64,000 bases of DNA from Voacanga thouarsii (Eukaryota > Streptophyta > Magnoliopsida > Gentianales > Apocynaceae): positions 62,001-126,000 of the forward strand of contig JANUWF010002022.1 in assembly GCA_026120185.1 (NCBI GenBank), read 5' to 3'. How positions within the stretch are numbered: the stretch's first letter is position 1; each line of letters opens with the position of its first letter. Of this stretch, positions 47,520-60,213 are shown piece by piece. The notes below the pieces were generated by a model that ran no database searches, was not told the origin of the DNA, and saw nothing but the letters and a program-made list of their open reading frames with translations. Both the position numbers and the translations under genes were made by a program.

Positions 47520-49535
47520 TGAGGGACGGGAAAATAGGGGAAGCATGCAGTGACGGAAAAGAAACAGAGGAAAAAAAACCGCAAGCCTTAAAGGCCACAC
47601 GGAAGCATGAAGATTATACCTTTGCGCTCCTTAAGCCTACTAGGTTGAGTAGAAGTGGATTGAACGACGGGAATCGCTTCGCCTTGCACACTTGAAGAAG
47701 CTTCCGATTGAAAACCCACTAGGCTCCTACTTCGCCTTTTTTGCATGAACACCAAGCCTTTCAACTCTCAGAATATTCCTCTGCCCAACCTCTAGTCAGT
47801 GAACACAACAGTGAAGAGGAACGGTCTCAAATCTCCTTGGTTCTCCTGCTATTGATTAGCCAAGCTCCAAGGAGAAAACAGAGAAGAGGGAGACACGAGA
47901 GACAGAGAGAGAGAGACGTGAGTCTCTGTTAGTTAGGGGAGATTAGGGTTTTTCTTTTCCAGAGACTTGTTTTTTGGTAAGCCAAATTTAGATCTCTCAA
48001 TCTCTGATAAACATATCCCCAGGATATCATATTTCAAAACACCCGGATGTTATCCTGAGAATCAGTTTGGCTTAACCCTAAACTCTTCCTAACAGTATCT
48101 GGAAAAAACCCTACGGTCCAAGCTATTGGGCCAAAATAATATTTATTATTTCTCTTGGACCCAAAAAGTCTAAAATAATAAACATAAATTATTTACTTCC
48201 TGGGCTTATATACATAACCCAATAAATAATTAATGAGCCCAAATGAACCATAATAATTAATCTTTAATTATTTATTTCTTAGGCTTATATAAATAACCTA
48301 ATAAATAATTAAACATTAATTATTTCTCCTAGTTTAAGCCCAGGTTAATTTCTTAATTATCCATACTGGACCTAGGCCCTGAATATTTAATTAACCAATT
48401 AAACCAGATAATTAATTTCTCTCATCTCCTAATTTTATTTATTTATTTTATTCCAGTCTAATAATAAATTAGACATCCTGAATAAAATAAAATAAAATCC
48501 TCTTGAACTGAGACCAATTCCTCAACCCAAAATTAGTTAGGACTTATGGGCTATTCCGATGACCAAAAAGACACATCGCCTTGGCTGCTAAAATGACCAA
48601 AATACCCATGCTATATAAATAGCTATATTTTGCATTTTAAATATTTCCTAATATCACCATAAGGAAATATTGACCCCAAGGACAATGCTGCATTAGCAAA
48701 GTCTCCGACCTACAGGTGAAATGACTAAAATACCCCTCTACACATTGCCGTACATTTAGCGAGGAAGAAGTGTACTAACACCCTTCTAAATGACATCTAC
48801 CATCCTTAGGCTTCTAGTCCAATGATCCATGACTTCTTGGAGTGTTTTCACTTTCCAAGGGAGTTACCCTAAAGCAAACATCCAAATCATGTTTCCCAGG
48901 GCCCTGGACATTTTAGATCATTCGGACAACCACAAGGGGCGATATAGTGCAGAAATTATCTTGTATAAGTCTGTCTTAACTAACTTGTTACATATACCCA
49001 ATACACAAGTATATTGGTTCTACTATAGAACCTCAACTATAGTATATCAAAGCATATGCTTCCAGCTTTGTTAAACCACCAACTCATACTCAAGTCGTAC
49101 AGTACTAGTCCACGCTGTAGCAGTAGTAGTTTAGGTTTCTATCATATAGTACTTTTAGAAACCACTACTATAGGTCCTATCCTACGTATTCGAAATACGC
49201 TTATGTCATGAAGTGAGTAGACTACTCACTGGCTAAAGGTAAGCCATTCTCCATTTAGAATTCATAACATAATAACCAAGGCATGATGAGGTTCCTAGTC
49301 TCATCAATAGGTTAAGAACAAATGTTTATGTGTTAAATAACCTATGATCCATACCTTACTATGAAAGACCACCATTCACATAGATTACTTATTTAAACAC
49401 AATGGATCTGTTCCAAACGAAAATCGTGCACAAACAAAAAGTAAATTCACAAACAATTTCTAAAAATAAATTTTTTTTATTAAAATATTCAATTTTACAT
49501 CAGAAACCTAGTATAAGAGGGCATACAATCCAACA
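47520..49535 (-). repeat. Copia-3 3' LTR
   Basis: 2016 bp; minus strand TGTTGGATTGTATGCC...CCGTCCCTCA. Relative to the 5' LTR it retains an extra segment of about 155 bp (48852-49006) beside a CAC repeat, so the 5' LTR has suffered a deletion at about 56603. Confidence 0.93.
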
Positions 49536-49548
49536 ATCTCCCACTTGC
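49536..49548 (-). other. Polypurine tract of Copia-3
   Basis: Minus strand GCAAGTGGGAGAT immediately before the 3' LTR start TGTTGGATTG. Confidence 0.85.
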
Positions 49549-49557
49549 ACTCTAAGA

Positions 49558-52500
49558 CTAGATAAGTCCATAGGTGCCCACCCCTATAGCGTCTAAGTGT
49601 CTCTTGAAGACTCTCTCAGTCAAAGGCTTGGTGAATGGATCTGCTAGATTATTTTTTGAGGCAATATGTTTCACCACGACTTCCCATCTCTGGATAAAAT
49701 TCCGGATAAAGTGGTACTTCCTCTCGATGTATTTCCCCTTCTTGTGGTTCCGAGGTTCCTTAGATTGCGATACTACTTCAGTGTTGTCGTAATACATCAT
49801 AATCGGACTGTCCATATGTGGTACAACTCCATGTTCTGAAAGAAACTTCCAGAGCCAGACTTCTTCCTTAGATGCCTCCGAAGCTACCACATACTCAACT
49901 TCCACGGTTGAGTCAGCAATACAAGATTGCTTGATACTCCTCCATGAAATTGCTTCTCCAGACAAGGTGAAGACATATCCACTAGTAGATTTTCTCTCAT
50001 CCTAATCCGCCTGGAAGTCTGAGTCTGTGTATCCTGTAGGAACCAAATCATCAGCCCTGTAAACCAGCATATAATCTCTCGTTCCCTTAAGGTACTTGAG
50101 AATATGCTTTACAGCTTACCAATGAACCTCCCCTGGGTTTGACTGATATCTGCTAACTAAGCCCACGGTAAAGCAGATATCTGGCCTAGTACACAGCATG
50201 GCGTACATGAGACTTCCCACAGCTGAAGCGTAGGGAATCCTACGCATTCTGTCCTTTTCTTCTTGAGACTTAGGATAGTCCTTTGAAGAAAATGACAACC
50301 CATGTCTGCAAGGGATTAGAGCTCCCTTGCATGAGTCCATGCTATACTTGGCCAGCATCTTGTCAATGTATGTCGCTTGAGATAACCCTAACATTCTCTA
50401 CTTCCTATTTCTAAAAAGCCTAATCCCGGGAATGTAGCTGGCTTATCCCGAGTCCTTCATACTGAATTGACTAGACTGCCAAACCTTTGTAGATGACAAT
50501 GTCCCTACATCATTTCCAATGAGTAGAAAGTCATCCATATACAGGAAAAAAAAAAACCACATTAATGCCTTCAAGTTTCCTGTACACGCATGGTTCATCT
50601 TCGTTTTTAATAAACCCATAAGACTTTACAGTCTCATCAAAATGAATGTTCCATGCTCTCGATGCCTGCTTAAGTCCATAAATAGACTTCTTAAGCTTGC
50701 AAACCATATGTTCCTAGCCTTCAACAATGAAGCCTTCCGGTTGGGACATATAGATGTCTTCGCTAAGATGGCCATTTAAGAATGCCGTCTTGACATTCAT
50801 TTGCCATATCTCGTAGTCATAGTGACATGCGATGGCAAGGAGGATGCGGATGGATTTAAGCATGGCTACCGGGGAAAAGGTTTCCTCATAGTCGATTCTC
50901 TCTTTCTGAGTATACCCTTTTGCCACAAGTCTAGCTTTGAAGGTTTCCACCTTCCCATCCGCTCCCCTCTTTCTCTTGTACACCCACTTGCACCCAATGG
51001 GTTATATCCCTTCAGGTGAAACTACAAAATCTCAAACCTGATTGAGGTACATAGACTCAATCGCGGCTTTCATTGCTTCATGCCACATATTTGCATCGGC
51101 ATCAGCTATAGCCTCATTGTATCTAGTGGGGTTTTGTTCCTGATGGTCGGAGACCAGCTCAAAGGCTTCTCCAGTCAATCTATCCGGAACCCTAGACACT
51201 CTCCCACTACGACGAAGCTCCACTTGCACAGGCTCTTGAGGCTGTGCCTCTTCTTGTTCCACAATTAGGTCAGAAGAAGTTGATTCCGTAGATAACTTCT
51301 CCTCAAGTTCCAACCTTGTTGAACCTTTAGTGGAAGTACTTTGATCATCTTCCAAGTATTTAGCATTGGAACTGACTAGTACCTTCTGCTCTTTAGGATG
51401 ATAAAAGTAACCTCATTTTGTCCCTTTTGGATAGCCAACAAAATAGCATAATTCTGATCTTAGTTCCAACTTGTTTCCCTTGACCAGTACATAAGTTGGA
51501 CAACCCCAAATCCTGAGATGATTCAGACTTGGCTTACGCCCAGTCCACATCTCATAGGGAGTCCTAGGTACTAACTTAGAAGGCACCAAGTTCTGAATAT
51601 ATGCCACTGTCTCCAGGGCATATCCCCAAAAGGACACTGGAAGAGTAGTATGAGACATCATGCTTCGAACCATTTCTATCAATATCCTGTTCCTTCTCTC
51701 AGCTACTCCGTTCTGCTGGGGTGTTCCCGGCGCAGAGAGCTGGGATACTATCCCATGGTGTACCATGTAGTTCTAGAATTCACCTAGGAGGTACTCTCCA
51801 CCACGATCCGATCGTAGGGTTTTGATTAATTTACTTGTCCGACACTCCACTTCAGCCTTAAACTCCTTAAACTTGTCAAAAGAGTCATACTTGCGTCTCA
51901 TCAGGTAAATGTAACCATACCTCGTACAATCATCTATGAAAGTGATGAAGTACTCAAAACCTTCCCTAACTGGTGTAGACAACGGACCACACACATCAGT
52001 GTGAACAAGACTCAACACCTCCTTAGCTCTATCTGCCTTTGGTGTAAATGACCTTTTGGTCATCTTTCCCATCAGGTAGGATTCATACTAAGGTCAACTT
52101 TCCAATCTCAATGAGCCCAAAAGCCCATCATGGATTAGCCTCTGAATCCTGGTTGAGTGAATATGACCCAACCTTAGATGCCAAAGGTATGAATCATTGA
52201 TATTGATCTTTCTCTTCTTAATTAAAGGTTCAGACTGAGCGTTATTTGATTGGTTGTTAATAGGGTTTAAAATGAACAGATTTCCATACATGTGCCCAGT
52301 ACATAAAATTTCTCTATCTCTACTGATAGAAATACCAGAATGAAAAAATACAGAATATCCTTGATTAATAAGTTTTGCAACTGAAATCAAACTCTAATGA
52401 AAACCAGGTACATATAAGATATCCTTTAAAACCACTATCTTATTACAATAAAAAATAAGATCCAGCTCTCCTACTGCAAGGGCCCAGACTTGTGCTCCAT

Positions 52501-52690
52501 TCCCCACTCGTAGCCTATGTTCACCCTTCTTGAGTCTTCTAATCTTTCTAAACCCCTATAAGGAGTTACAGATATGATCAGTGGCTCCTGAATCTACAAT
52601 CCAAGTGGAAGTTGATCCTACCATTGATATGGACTCTAGATAGTAAACATTACCTGTGGGGTTTTTCTTGGCTTGAAGATCTGGACACTC
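49558..52690 (-). pseudogene. Copia-3 pol pseudogene: protease, integrase, RT, RNase H
   Basis: Read on the minus strand: protease with intact DSGATDHIC (about 52600); GAG-pre-integrase WHLRLGHIHSTRIQRL (about 52180); integrase with HTDVCGPLS, TLRSDRGGEYLLGEF and GTPQQNGVAERRNR (52072-51413); a variable linker (51355-51032); RT from YKRKRGADGKVETFKARLVA to WQMNVKTAFLNGHLSEDIY (50983-50714) and the catalytic YMDD at 50541-50530; then RNase H with VEVEYVVASEASKEEVW and NNLADPFTKPLTERVFKRHL (to 49558). A run of eleven A at about 50546-50556 just upstream of YMDD shifts the frame by one base. Several stops (for example after EF, EG, HW and QAD) interrupt the rest. Overall length and order match a normal copia pol. 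Confidence 0.92.
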
Positions 52691-53455
52691 CTTTTTTCAG
52701 CGTCCCTTCTTCCCATATTTGAAGCACTTGCCCTTTGGTTTGTCCTTGGGTTGGGTCTTGGGCTAGGCTGCTGCATTCCTCTTCTTCCTCTTGAACTTTC
52801 TGGGTTGAGGCCCAGTTCTTGAGGAAGAAGCCTTAGCAATCATGGCCTTTGACTGCGGCTTCATGACCTTCTCCGCCATCTGGAGCTCCTTCATCAATTC
52901 AGTTACACTCATGTTTAATTTGTTCATGTTATAGTTCAACTTGAACTGAGTGAATGAGCCCGATAGAGATTCGAGAACAATGTGCACTTGGCTCTCGAGG
53001 TCAATGACAGCCCCTAAGATTTTCGCCTCTTCGAAAGCAGCAATCATCTTGAGCATATGCTCTCGGACTGATGCTCTCTCAACCATATTAGTATTTATTA
53101 TAGTTTGAAGAGCCTCCTGCCTTGCGGGCCGGCTCTTGTCTGCGAACATAGTAGCCAATGATTAACTGATGTCATATGTAGAAGCCATGTGCTCGTTTTT
53201 TGACTGGAGCACATTAGACATGGAGGCTAACATATAGCAACGTGCCATTTCGTCAGCCTTCTTCCATGCTTTCTCAGCCTCTCGCTCTTCGGTGGTGGAA
53301 CCTTCCCCGATAACAGGGTAGGTCTCGTAAAGGATATACTTATACTTTTCAGCTGTGAGTATTATGTCCAGGTTCCTTTTCTAGTCCACATAGTTTGGAC
53401 CCGTTAACTTATTCTCCCTGAGAATAATGGCCAATGGACTAAAAGAACCTCCCAC
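52691..53455 (-). pseudogene. Copia-3 gag pseudogene
   Basis: Aligns with Copia-1 and Copia-2 gag. The initiator is lost (ATT where Copia-2 has ATG), the conserved Trp is TAG (53383-53381, as in Copia-1), a second stop lies near 53162, and the frame is then open from 53158 to 52763 (SLATMFADKSRPARQEAL; NYNMNKLNMSVTELMKELQ). After a TAG at about 52764 the zinc knuckle is degenerate: CFKYGKKGR, a stop, then KKEC, so two of the four CCHC ligands are gone. Gag and pol are in the same frame, as usual for Ty1/copia elements of plants. Confidence 0.88.
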
Positions 53456-55249
53456 AATTTCTAAAAATCGAAAAATAAAAGAAAGAATTTAGTTTGTGAA
53501 AACAAGATAAAATTTGTGCACTAAAAATAATTTGGCTCTTAGGAAAAACTGACATAGCTTCTTAGGAAGATTAACAGTTCCCTAAGCTGAGTGTATTAAC
53601 CACTACAAATTAATTTTCCTTTTAGGTAATGATCTAGAGGATAACTCCATCAGGGGATGGTCGTTTCCTCTCATTTTCTATGGACATACCTCGCACTATA
53701 ACCTCCAACGTGGGCTGGCCGATCATAGTACGTGCCCCGGGTTTTTAATTACATCCTTCCATTAGATCTAAATCCTTGTGGTATCCTCATCCTATACGGG
53801 TTCACTCCCAGGGTGACGTGAGAGGACCCACGATCTCTAATGAGGATCGTAATGGAAGTCGTGGGACTGTTGGAACCCTTCTCCCACTTAGTCTTTTAAA
53901 ATAAAAGTTTACTGAAAAATATCCTTTTGAAATTTCCATTAAGTTTTTCTTAACTCAAAAATAAAATATCCAAGTCCATTAAAATTTCTATGTCAAGGCT
54001 TATATCCTTTGAGAGATTTCTCCATGAACTTATTTTATTTAAGTTAAAACTTAATGATTTCAAAAAATTTCCAATTAAAACTTTCTAGAGACTTTGGTCT
54101 CAAGTTTATTTGACAAAATCATTTTTTTTAGTCCAAAACAAAACAAAATGGTTCTCCATTTTAATTTACAAAAGTATCTAAATCCAATATATTTTCTATG
54201 TCAGGGATTAAATCCTTTGAGAAAATATTCAAGGATTAATTTTTGTACAAATTAAAATAACCATTTAATTTTTTGAAGAAAAATGTTTTTCTCGTAAAAA
54301 ATGTTCCCAAAGACTTTGGTCTTTGAGAAAAGGCACACTTAGGTACATAAAAAAATAGCATGCCAGAAAACAGTAAACATTTTCATACTTTTCTATTTTT
54401 AAACCAAAGTGCCTAAATAATAGAATTAAACACATTAATTAATTAATGATCTTGTTTAATCCTAAAATCCCTAACTAATATTTTTCATGCAAATATATTC
54501 CAAGAATATAAACGTTGCAAAATATTAACTTCGTCTAGTATGGGACCCAAAACGAAAAATAAAAAAAATTGCAAAAAATAGCTGGCGGTCCACTGCACCG
54601 GCCGCACCGGATCCGCGCCCGCATGGCCTGAGGTCCACCGCGGCCGCGATGCACCATCCGCACCGGATCATCAGCTACCTCAACCCGCCAAGCCACCCGC
54701 CCGCCCCAGAACCCGCACCCGAACCGCCTGTTTCCTCTCAGTGCTCGGCCCGCGCCTCTGACCGGTTTCGTGCCCGTGACCCGCGCAAATTGGATTGCAA
54801 TTCAGCAACGAAATCGGCTTAATTTTCCTCCAAATCGACTTGGCTCCAAGGCATGAACAACACGGCTTCACTCACAATTTCGACAGCGGCTCGGCGGTGG
54901 CTCGGCTTGGCCCACACGGCATAGGAACAGTTTTCTTCTTCGGTTTTCTTTCTCTCTCACGCAAAAATTGCAGAAACATCATTTCTTCAATTTTTGCTTA
55001 TTTCTTTGGCTTCTTTGGACATTTTTACTTTCAAAAACTCATCCAAAACAATAACACAAGTGCCTAAACCCATTTAAATTGGGTTTACACGATCAAAACT
55101 TCAAAGCCAAAAAATTTACAGAGATGCCTATGCTTCAACAGTGAAGCTCACAGTGATGCTATCCCATACCAAAACAGCGAAGGATGACAGATATAATCAT
55201 CTTCTCCATTTTTATATTAACTACCATACTCCCTAAATTGATCAAAGAA
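53456..55249 (-). other. Copia-3 leader
   Basis: Non-coding leader from the PBS to gag. It contains a GC-rich island (54580-54930), described separately, and AT-rich sequence homologous to the other copia leaders (ACTTAGTCTT at about 53886; CTTTGGTCTC at about 54093). Confidence 0.75.
54580..54930 (-). other. GC-rich island in the Copia-3 leader
   Basis: A dense CpG-rich block with motifs such as GCACCGGCCGCACCGGATCC, CCGCGGCCGCG and GGCTCGGCGGTGGCTCGGC. It begins about 340 bp after the PBS, matching the placement of the islands of Copia-1 and Copia-2. The ORFs here are Arg/Pro/Ala composition artefacts. Confidence 0.75.
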
Positions 55250-55267
55250 CCATAGTCTCTGATACCA
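55250..55267 (-). other. Copia-3 PBS (initiator-Met type)
   Basis: Minus strand TGGTATCAGAGACTATGG lies three bases after the LTR end CCCTCA. TGGTATCAGAG is the classical plant copia PBS. Confidence 0.92.
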
Positions 55268-55270
55268 CAT

Positions 55271-57133
55271 TGAGGGATGGGAAAACAGGGGAAGCATGCA
55301 GTGATGGAAAAAAAACAGAGGAAAAAATACCGCAAGCCTTAAAGGCCACATGGAAGCATGAAGATTATATCTTTGCGCTCCTTAAACCTACTAGGTTGAG
55401 TAGAAGTGGATTGAACGACGGGAATCGCTTCGCATTGCCCACTTGAAGAAGCTTCCGGTTGAAAACTCGCTAGCCTCCTACTTCGCCTTGTTTGCATGAA
55501 CGCCAGGCCTTTCAGCTCTCAGAATATTCCTCTGCCCAACCTCTAGTCGGTGAACACAACAGTGAAGAGCAACGGTCTCAAATCTCCTTGGTTCTCCTGC
55601 TATTGATTAGCAAAGCTCAAAGGAGAAAAAAGAGAAGAAGGAGGCGTGAGAGACAGAGAGAGAGAGACGTGAGTCTCTGTTAGTTATGAGAGATTAGGGT
55701 TTTTCTTTTCCAAAGACTTGTTTTTTGGTCAGCCAAAATTAGGTCTCTCAATCTCTAATAAACATATCCCCGGGATATCATATTTCAAAACACTCGAATG
55801 TTATCCTGAGAATCAGTTTGGCTTAACCCTAAACTCTTCCTAACCATATCTGGAAAAAACCCTACGGTCCAAGCTATTGGGCCAAAATAATATTTATTAT
55901 TTCTCTTGGACCCAAAAAGCCCAAAATAATAAACATTAATTATTTATTTCCTGTGCTTATATAAATAATCCAATAAATAATTAATGAGCCAAAATGAGCC
56001 ATAATAATTAATCTTTAATTATTTATTTCTTGAACTTATATAAATAACCTAATAAATAATTAAACATTAATTATTTCTCCTAGTTTAAGCCCAGGTTAAT
56101 TTCTTAATTATTCATACTAGACTTAGGCCCTAAATAATTAATTAACCAATTAAACCAGATAATTAATTTCTCTCATCTCCTAATTTTATTTATTTATTTA
56201 TTTTATTCCAGTCTAATAATAAATTAGACATCCTAAATAAAATAAAATAAAATCCTATTGAACTGAGACCAATTCCTCAACCCAAAATTAGTTAGGACTT
56301 ATGGGCTATTCCAATGACCAGAAAGACACATCGCCTTGGCTGCTAAAATGACCAAAATACCCCTGCTATATAAATAGTTGTATTTTACATTTTAAATATT
56401 TCCTAATATCACTATAAGGAAATATTGACCCCAAGGACAATGCTGCATTAGCAAAGTCTCCGACCTATAGGTGAAATGACTAAAATACCCCTCTACACAT
56501 CGCTGTACATATAGCGAGGAAGAATTGTACTAACACCCCTCTAAATGACATTTACCATCCTTATGCTTCTAATCTAATGATCCACGACTTCCTGGAGTGT
56601 TTTCACAAGTATTTTAGTTATACTATAGAACCTCAACTATAGCATATCAAAGCATATTCTTCCAGCTTCGTCAGACCACCAACTTATACTCAAGTCGTAG
56701 AGTACTAGTTCACGCTGTAGCGGTAGTAGCTAGGTTTCTATCATATAGTACTTTTAGAAACCACTACTACAGGTCATGTCCTACGTATTCAAAATACGCT
56801 TATGTCATGAAGTGAGTGGACTACTCACTGGCTAAAGGTAAGCCATTCCCCATTTGGAATTCATAACATAATAACCTAAGCATGATAAGGTTCCCAATCT
56901 CATCAATAGGTTAAGAACAAATGTTTATGTGTTAAATAACCCGTGATCCATACCTTGCTGTGAAAGACCACCATTCACATGGATCACTTATTTAAACACA
57001 ATGGGTCTATTCCAAACGAAAATCGTGCACAAACAAAAAATAAATTCACAAACAATTTCTGAAAATAAATTCTTTTATTAGAATATTCAATTTTACATCA
57101 GAAACCTAGTATAAGAGGGCATATAATCCAACA
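55271..57133 (-). repeat. Copia-3 5' LTR
   Basis: 1863 bp; minus strand TGTTGGATTATATGCC...CCATCCCTCA. It matches the 3' LTR over its length except for the missing segment of about 155 bp at about 56603. It carries the TCTC/GAGA-rich stretch at 55645-55680 (GAGACAGAGAGAGAGAGACG). Confidence 0.93.
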
Positions 57134-58293
57134 GTCCAATATACCTGGCATACAATCAGATCCAATAAGCTTTTAGCACATCTAACACAATATTCCAGTG
57201 CATTGAACATTTTTTTAAAACTTCTGGACGAGAACCAAGTAGAAGAATCCTACTTTCTATGATTCTAACTTTTTTTCTTCACTATACATATATATTTTAA
57301 TATATTCCAAAAAAAGGAAAAAAGTAAAGATTAGCATCATAAATAAAGTCAAGTGAAGTCTTATAATATATATCAAAGCTTTAGCTTATAGCATATCCAA
57401 CACAATATTTCAGTGCATTGTACATATTTTTAGCTTTGTAGCTATGAAAATTACAAAATGATAAGCTAACCGGTTTTATTACTTAATAGAGATACAAAAT
57501 AGATTGGTATGCTTCAGCTTTGTTTTTGCATGTTTCTCTAACAAAATTCATATCAAAAGAATTCAGTGAAAAAATATATGCAAACTTGAAAATTCCTTAT
57601 CTCTAATAAAAGGTTCTATTACATAATAGAGATAGAAAATAGATGGATATATATGCATCTGATTTCAGTCTTTTTTATTGATTTAGCACATTCCTTATGT
57701 TTTTTTGCATTGTATTCTATACAAATATGTTAATACTTTCATGATATTGTGCATCATACGTGGGCTTCTAATGGTAAACCATCATCGCAAAACACCTAAT
57801 TGTTGCCCAATCATGTTTATATGTATGCCCAATACTTAGCACACAATCAGATCCAGTAAGCTGTTAGCACATCTAACATAATATTCCAGTGCATTAAACA
57901 TTTTTTTTTAAACTTCTGGACAAGAACCAAGTAGAAGAATCTTGCTTTCTATGAAGTCTTACAATATATATCAAAGCTTCAGCTTATAGCATATCTAACA
58001 CAATATTTTAGTCCATTGTACATATTTTTAGGTTAGTAGCTATGAAAATTACAAAATGATAAGCTAAAAGGTTCTATTACATAACAGAGATACAAAACAG
58101 ATTAATATGCTTCAGCTTTGTTTTTCCAAGTTTTTCTAACAAAATTCATATCAAAAGAACCTAAGGATAATGTCCACTTTCAACCATTAAGCTTAAACCC
58201 CTGAAGCAAATTCATAATCTAGCAGCAAAAAATATGTAGTAAAAGAAAAGAGAAACCACTTACTCATCTCTCTCGATAAACAATGGATCTTAC

Positions 58294-58749
58294 CCTCAGA
58301 TGGAGTTTTAATTGCAGAAGGTGAGGCAGATGGCTACACTACAACAAGAGTAGAAGATGCTTGGGCATGATTACCTAAAGGTGTACCGTCTGGTTGACCA
58401 TCAAATGGTATAGCATCAATGCTGCCATCAAGAGGAGTATGATCATCTGTATCAACAGTTGCAGCAGCATTTTGAGGAGTCTAATATATATTATCATCAG
58501 GAGTATTCAAAGCACATTCATTAACAGCAATTTGGTTTTCCTCATTCTCATCCAAAACAGGTGACATCTGCTATTTAGTAGCTGCAGCGACTGTAGTGCT
58601 AGATTTCAGCAAAGGCGTCAAATCCTTTCAAGTAGACACTAATGATCGTCGACCAACTGAAGGGCCACCAAGAGCCACTTGTCCTCTCCTCGTCAAAGGT
58701 GAGGAACCAGAAACCCTACCAATTTGATTTTTCTTTCCACGTACCATTT
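58294..58749 (-). pseudogene. N-terminal exon of the second CACTA protein
   Basis: After an acceptor-like TTTCAG (58755-58750) the frame begins ATG at 58747, MVRGKKNQIGRVSGSSPLTR, basic at first, then acidic and Thr/Pro-rich, to a donor-like GGTAAG at 58294-58289. Stops at about 58636, 58570, 58480 and 58338 break it. It is assigned to the same gene as 37945-39773 because plant Transposase_24-like proteins often start with a short basic region and nothing else lies between; the junction phase does not match, so this link is an inference. Confidence 0.5.
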
Positions 58750-58896
58750 CTGAAAAATATAAAAAGTAATGAAAATTATTAATTAAATGCTTAATTAAAA
58801 GAATACAAATAAATGAAAATATTAATTGGAGATAAAAAAATAAAAAATTATGCAAGAATAAGATAAAATAACTATAGACAATCCAACCCTACCTTG

Positions 58897-60213
58897 CTAG
58901 TCGCTAAGGCAATTGGAATCACTACTTAGTTCTTTTTCAAAGTCATCTGTTGATTCCTCTAACTCTTCTTCGTCAGTACTACTTCTGAACTCTCCCTCAC
59001 TCTCTACTAGATCAACATTGTCAATAGTATCCAATTCATAAAAAATGCCATTGGGATCTCTAAGACTATCTATTTCATCATCCAAAATATCAAAATCTGC
59101 AGCTTGGACTTCATCCTCTTGAAGTGCACTTTCTATAGTCCCCATCTCCAAGTTTCTTCTTGTAGCCACATGACAAACATGCACCCAATCTGTTGAGTCT
59201 TTCCTTTAGCTTGGATAATGTATATAATGCACTTGGCTTGCTTGATGTGCAATTGCAAACGGCTCGTATTTTCTCAAACTACGCTTGTGATTAATATCAA
59301 CCATTTTATACTTTGGATGGATTCTCATGCCAACATTTTGCACTGGATCATACCAATCACAATGAAATAAGTAAGCTCGTTTAATTGGCAACCCTAGGTA
59401 TTCTAATTCAATAACTTCCTTTAGCACACCATAATAATTCATTGTGTCTTCATCAGTGCTATTTGAACCTTTTATGCACACACCACTATTGGTTGTGGAT
59501 TTTCCTTTACTATGGGCAATAGTGTGAAAGTTGTACCCATTCACAAAAAACTATGAGTATGTGCGAACACATCTCTTTGGGCCCCAAGCAATGTGTTTTA
59601 TTTTCTCACTTGAAACATTGTTAGTTGGATCATTTACCTAAATGACATAAAACATGGAACACTATTAATTATTTAAATTAAAGAAAAAAAGAGTACATAA
59701 GAAGTTAAACTATGCTTACATATCTATTAAACCAATGAACAAACTCTCTTTCCAATGCTAATTCGATGTCAAAGGCAGAAATTCTTAAGGAATGAAGACG
59801 TTTTCCAGCCTTGAACAATCTAAATATTATATAAAAAAATAATGCATAAGTTATGTGTCCCAAATTATTTGTAATCACTAAGAAAAATAAATACTCACTC
59901 TACATAGGGTTGGACTTCTTCGATGTTCAACAACATATACAATGCAGCTGCATCATGTTCTTTATCTGATAGAAATCTGGTTTTTGAAGCACCTGATGCC
60001 CGCCCAAGATAACTAAAAGTTGAAATTCTTGAACCAAATAACTCTGAACTACCACCATCATCATTTCTATCAACTCTTCTACTCTTTGTTTTGACATGGG
60101 GTTCAAAGTAATGTGTGCAAAAACTTGACATTTCTACAACTATGTATGCATTACATATTGAAGCCTCAGCCTTTGCCTTATTCTTCACTTTCTTTTTCAA
60201 AGTGTATAAAAAC
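58897..60213 (-). pseudogene. TNP2-like CACTA transposase, C-terminal half
   Basis: Three minus-strand exons join in frame: 60213-59899 (FLYTLKKKVKNKAKAEASIC, FCTHYFEPHVKT, RVDRNDDGG, EEVQPYVE), 59819-59720 (LEREFVHWFNRY) and 59637-58897 (IKHIAWGPKRCVRTY, NGYNFHTIAHSK, NYYGVLKEVIELEYLGL, FHCDWYDP, ending in an acidic tail). The motifs agree with the DUF4218 end and the DUF4216 domain that follow the catalytic Transposase_21 domain in plant CACTA transposases. The catalytic part would lie upstream, beyond the P2 insertion at 60253 and outside the window. In-frame stops at 59553-59551 (TAG) and 59208-59206 (TAA) show it is inactive. Confidence 0.85.

Larger units (their letters stand above)
47520..57133 (-). 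mobile_element. Copia-3: structurally complete Ty1/copia retrotransposon
   Basis: 9.6 kb, with LTRs 55271-57133 (5') and 47520-49535 (3'), PBS 55267-55250, leader, gag-pol and PPT all in place. The perfect TSD GTCCA lies at 47515-47519 and 57134-57138. The coding region is almost entirely readable in one frame but carries about sixteen in-frame stops and one frameshift, so it cannot act on its own. The two LTRs are visibly similar, making it one of the younger insertions; it lies within the CACTA intron array. Confidence 0.95.
46516..58157. repeat. Tandem array of a roughly 0.69-kb unit in the CACTA intron, split by Copia-3
   Basis: Units start with CTTCAGCTTTGTTTTTGCAA or a close variant at 46516, 47213, 57512 and 58110. 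Unit 1 is 697 bp; unit 2 (47213-47519 plus 57139-57511) is about 680 bp once Copia-3 is removed; unit 3 is 598 bp because of an internal deletion near 57955; unit 4 is only about 50 bp. Shared landmarks include TTCTGGACGAGAACCAAGTA and TATAGCATATCCAACACAAT. No coding potential. Confidence 0.85.

Noticed and set aside
47294..47932. Possible host gene at the Copia-3 LTR edge
   Set aside because: The ORFs overlap the LTR and the tandem intron array; the one at 47741-47932 recurs at 55492-55683 because both are in LTRs.
54680..55067. ORFs in the Copia-3 leader
   Set aside because: They lie upstream of gag in GC-rich leader sequence, are not conserved and have no motif.
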